From Paenibacillus sonchi (GTDB taxonomy: Bacteria; Bacillota; Bacilli; Paenibacillales; Paenibacillaceae), in contig NZ_CP068595.1 of NCBI RefSeq assembly GCF_016772475.1, positions 2,294,001 to 2,358,000 on the forward strand: a DNA stretch of 64,000 nt, read 5' to 3'. A program made the translations under genes and the position numbers. The notes beneath the pieces were generated by a model that saw only the letters and a program-made list of their open reading frames with translations, did not search any database and was not told the origin of the DNA. How positions within the stretch are numbered: position 1 is the stretch's first letter; each line of letters opens with the position of its first letter. This document shows positions 63,035-64,000 of the stretch, one piece after another.

Positions 63035-64000
63035 TCAGGCAACGACAATTTTATTTTTTCCTGTTTTTTTAGCCTCGTACAGCGCATCGTCCGCCTGCTG
63101 AAAGGTAGAGCTTTTGGAGTCTGTTCCGGCATAGTCATGCATGCCAATGCTGACGGTTACGGAGTTTCCATCCATCTCGGCAACAGGCAATGCGGCAATG
63201 CCGTGCAGAATTTGCGTCATGATCCTGCGGGAATCCTCCAGCGGTTTGGCGGTGAGAATCACAACGAATTCTTCGCCCCCATACCTGGCGGCGAAATCAT
63301 CTGCGCCGATATGCTTCAGCACGATCCCGGCAACCTGTCTCAGCACAATGTCTCCGACCCAGTGCCCGTACTGATCATTTACTTTTTTGAAGTTATCGAT
63401 GTCCAGCACCGCCAGCTGCATGGGAAAAGGATTGCTCTGCTGATGCTCAATCAGCCAGCCCAGATATTCGTGAAAGGTCTTGTGGTTATACAGTTCGGTC
63501 AAAGGATCAACCTTCGACAGGCGGTCCATGATGATATTCTGGATGCGCAAATCCTGCTCCGATTTCAGCGAGCTCTCCAGAGACTGCATCAGATCACGCC
63601 CCGGGCAATGAGGGCAAAACCCGCAAGTGCAGTTCCGGTCAAGATGAATGCGATGATCATATTCTGGACGCGCAAGCTATTGTCAGAGACCGAAGGTTCC
63701 AGCAGCAGCAGGATCATGTACGTCACACATAAAATGGAAGTGGCCTTCAAATAGGTGCTTCTCAAATAGAGCATGGATACCAGCAAAGGGATTAGCATGA
63801 TAAGCGGCTTCACATAGAAAACATCACTTAAATTTAAGATCATCACTATCGCGATCAAATGGCTTGCGGCAACATTGGAAATTTCCGATAACAGGGGGCG
63901 CCGTTTATAAATGGCCTCAAGTACAAGCAGGGTTCCCAGTATCATAATGTCGGGAAGCAGTACATTGCCAATCAGGTAGCTTTTGCCCGATAACTCGGGA
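63035..64000 (-). CDS. Membrane diguanylate cyclase, 5' end outside window, one frameshift
   Basis: The gene enters from the right edge, already open at 64000. Four to five hydrophobic helices come first (VLLPDIMILGTLLVLEA, IMLIPLLVSMLYLRS and others). At the plus-strand C4 run (63599-63602) one more base restores ALIARGRDLMQSLESSLKSEQDL. The GGDEF domain then follows: LDIDNFKKVNDQYGHWVGD and RYGGEEFVVIL. The active-site motif is intact, but the inhibitory RxxD site five residues upstream is absent (GADD instead). It probably makes cyclic-di-GMP without product inhibition. Confidence 0.82.

Noticed and set aside
1..64000. tRNA, rRNA, CRISPR arrays, prophage or replication origin
   Set aside because: No cloverleaf-like blocks, no regularly spaced repeats, no phage structural genes and no DnaA-box cluster were seen.

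Overview
The window looks like a chromosomal segment of a Paenibacillus-type, spore-forming member of the Bacillota. The support is indirect but consistent. Ribosome binding sites are strong and G-rich, many genes start with TTG or GTG, and the base composition is moderately G+C-rich. There is a Spo0E-type phosphatase gene, a CotSA-like glycosyltransferase, a Fur box, and short interspersed repeats of a kind I associate with this genus. No rRNA, tRNA, CRISPR array or prophage was seen. The only mobile element is one IS3-family copy (11907-13173).

Layout. 1-3928: the end of an arylsulfotransferase-like gene and an SsuABC/TauABC-type ABC transporter. 3966-5679: a MarR regulator and an alpha/beta hydrolase, each preceded by a related palindrome. 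5922-11042: a PotABCD-type transporter with an alkaline-phosphatase-superfamily phosphodiesterase. 11138-13193: two small genes and the IS3 element, which sits inside the loop of a terminator. 13509-24349: a frameshifted UvrD-like helicase, an Imm30-like gene, an HTH-TPR regulator, a Spo0E-like gene, a HAD hydrolase, a DUF445 protein, a P-II protein, a glycosyltransferase and a secreted coiled-coil protein. 24640-30448: a five-PAS hybrid kinase, a C39-like peptidase and pullulanase. 30568-36443: a PadR/HAAS module, gltD, a YfcE-type phosphoesterase, and aguA-aguB for putrescine synthesis. 36444-37293: a repeat-rich gene-free region. 37294-39600: a polar amino-acid ABC transporter.

39758-52021 is the most interesting block. 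It is a 13-gene Ter/Tel stress cluster: terB, three terD, a terA-type TerD fusion, terC, then a C-C bond lyase, PRTase_2-TRSP, PRTase_1-PELOTA, a HAD phosphatase, an ATP-grasp enzyme, an XpaC-like protein and telA. The middle five genes overlap and read as a small-molecule pathway. Comparative genomics has proposed that such genes make a nucleoside-like metabolite, but I know of no identified product. 52356-56592 holds an FNT-family channel and, on the minus strand, thiolase, acetoacetate decarboxylase and CoA-transferase A/B, which together form a complete acetyl-CoA-to-acetone route. 56969-64000 holds a TPM-domain membrane protein, a 47-residue gene under a perfect Fur box, and two cyclic-di-GMP enzymes.

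Quality warning. Nine otherwise well-conserved genes are broken by single-base frameshifts, mostly at runs of 4-6 identical bases and almost always in the direction of a missing base. The likeliest cause is homopolymer error in the sequence rather than mass gene decay, so I annotate each as one gene. Antisense and out-of-frame open frames were left out.
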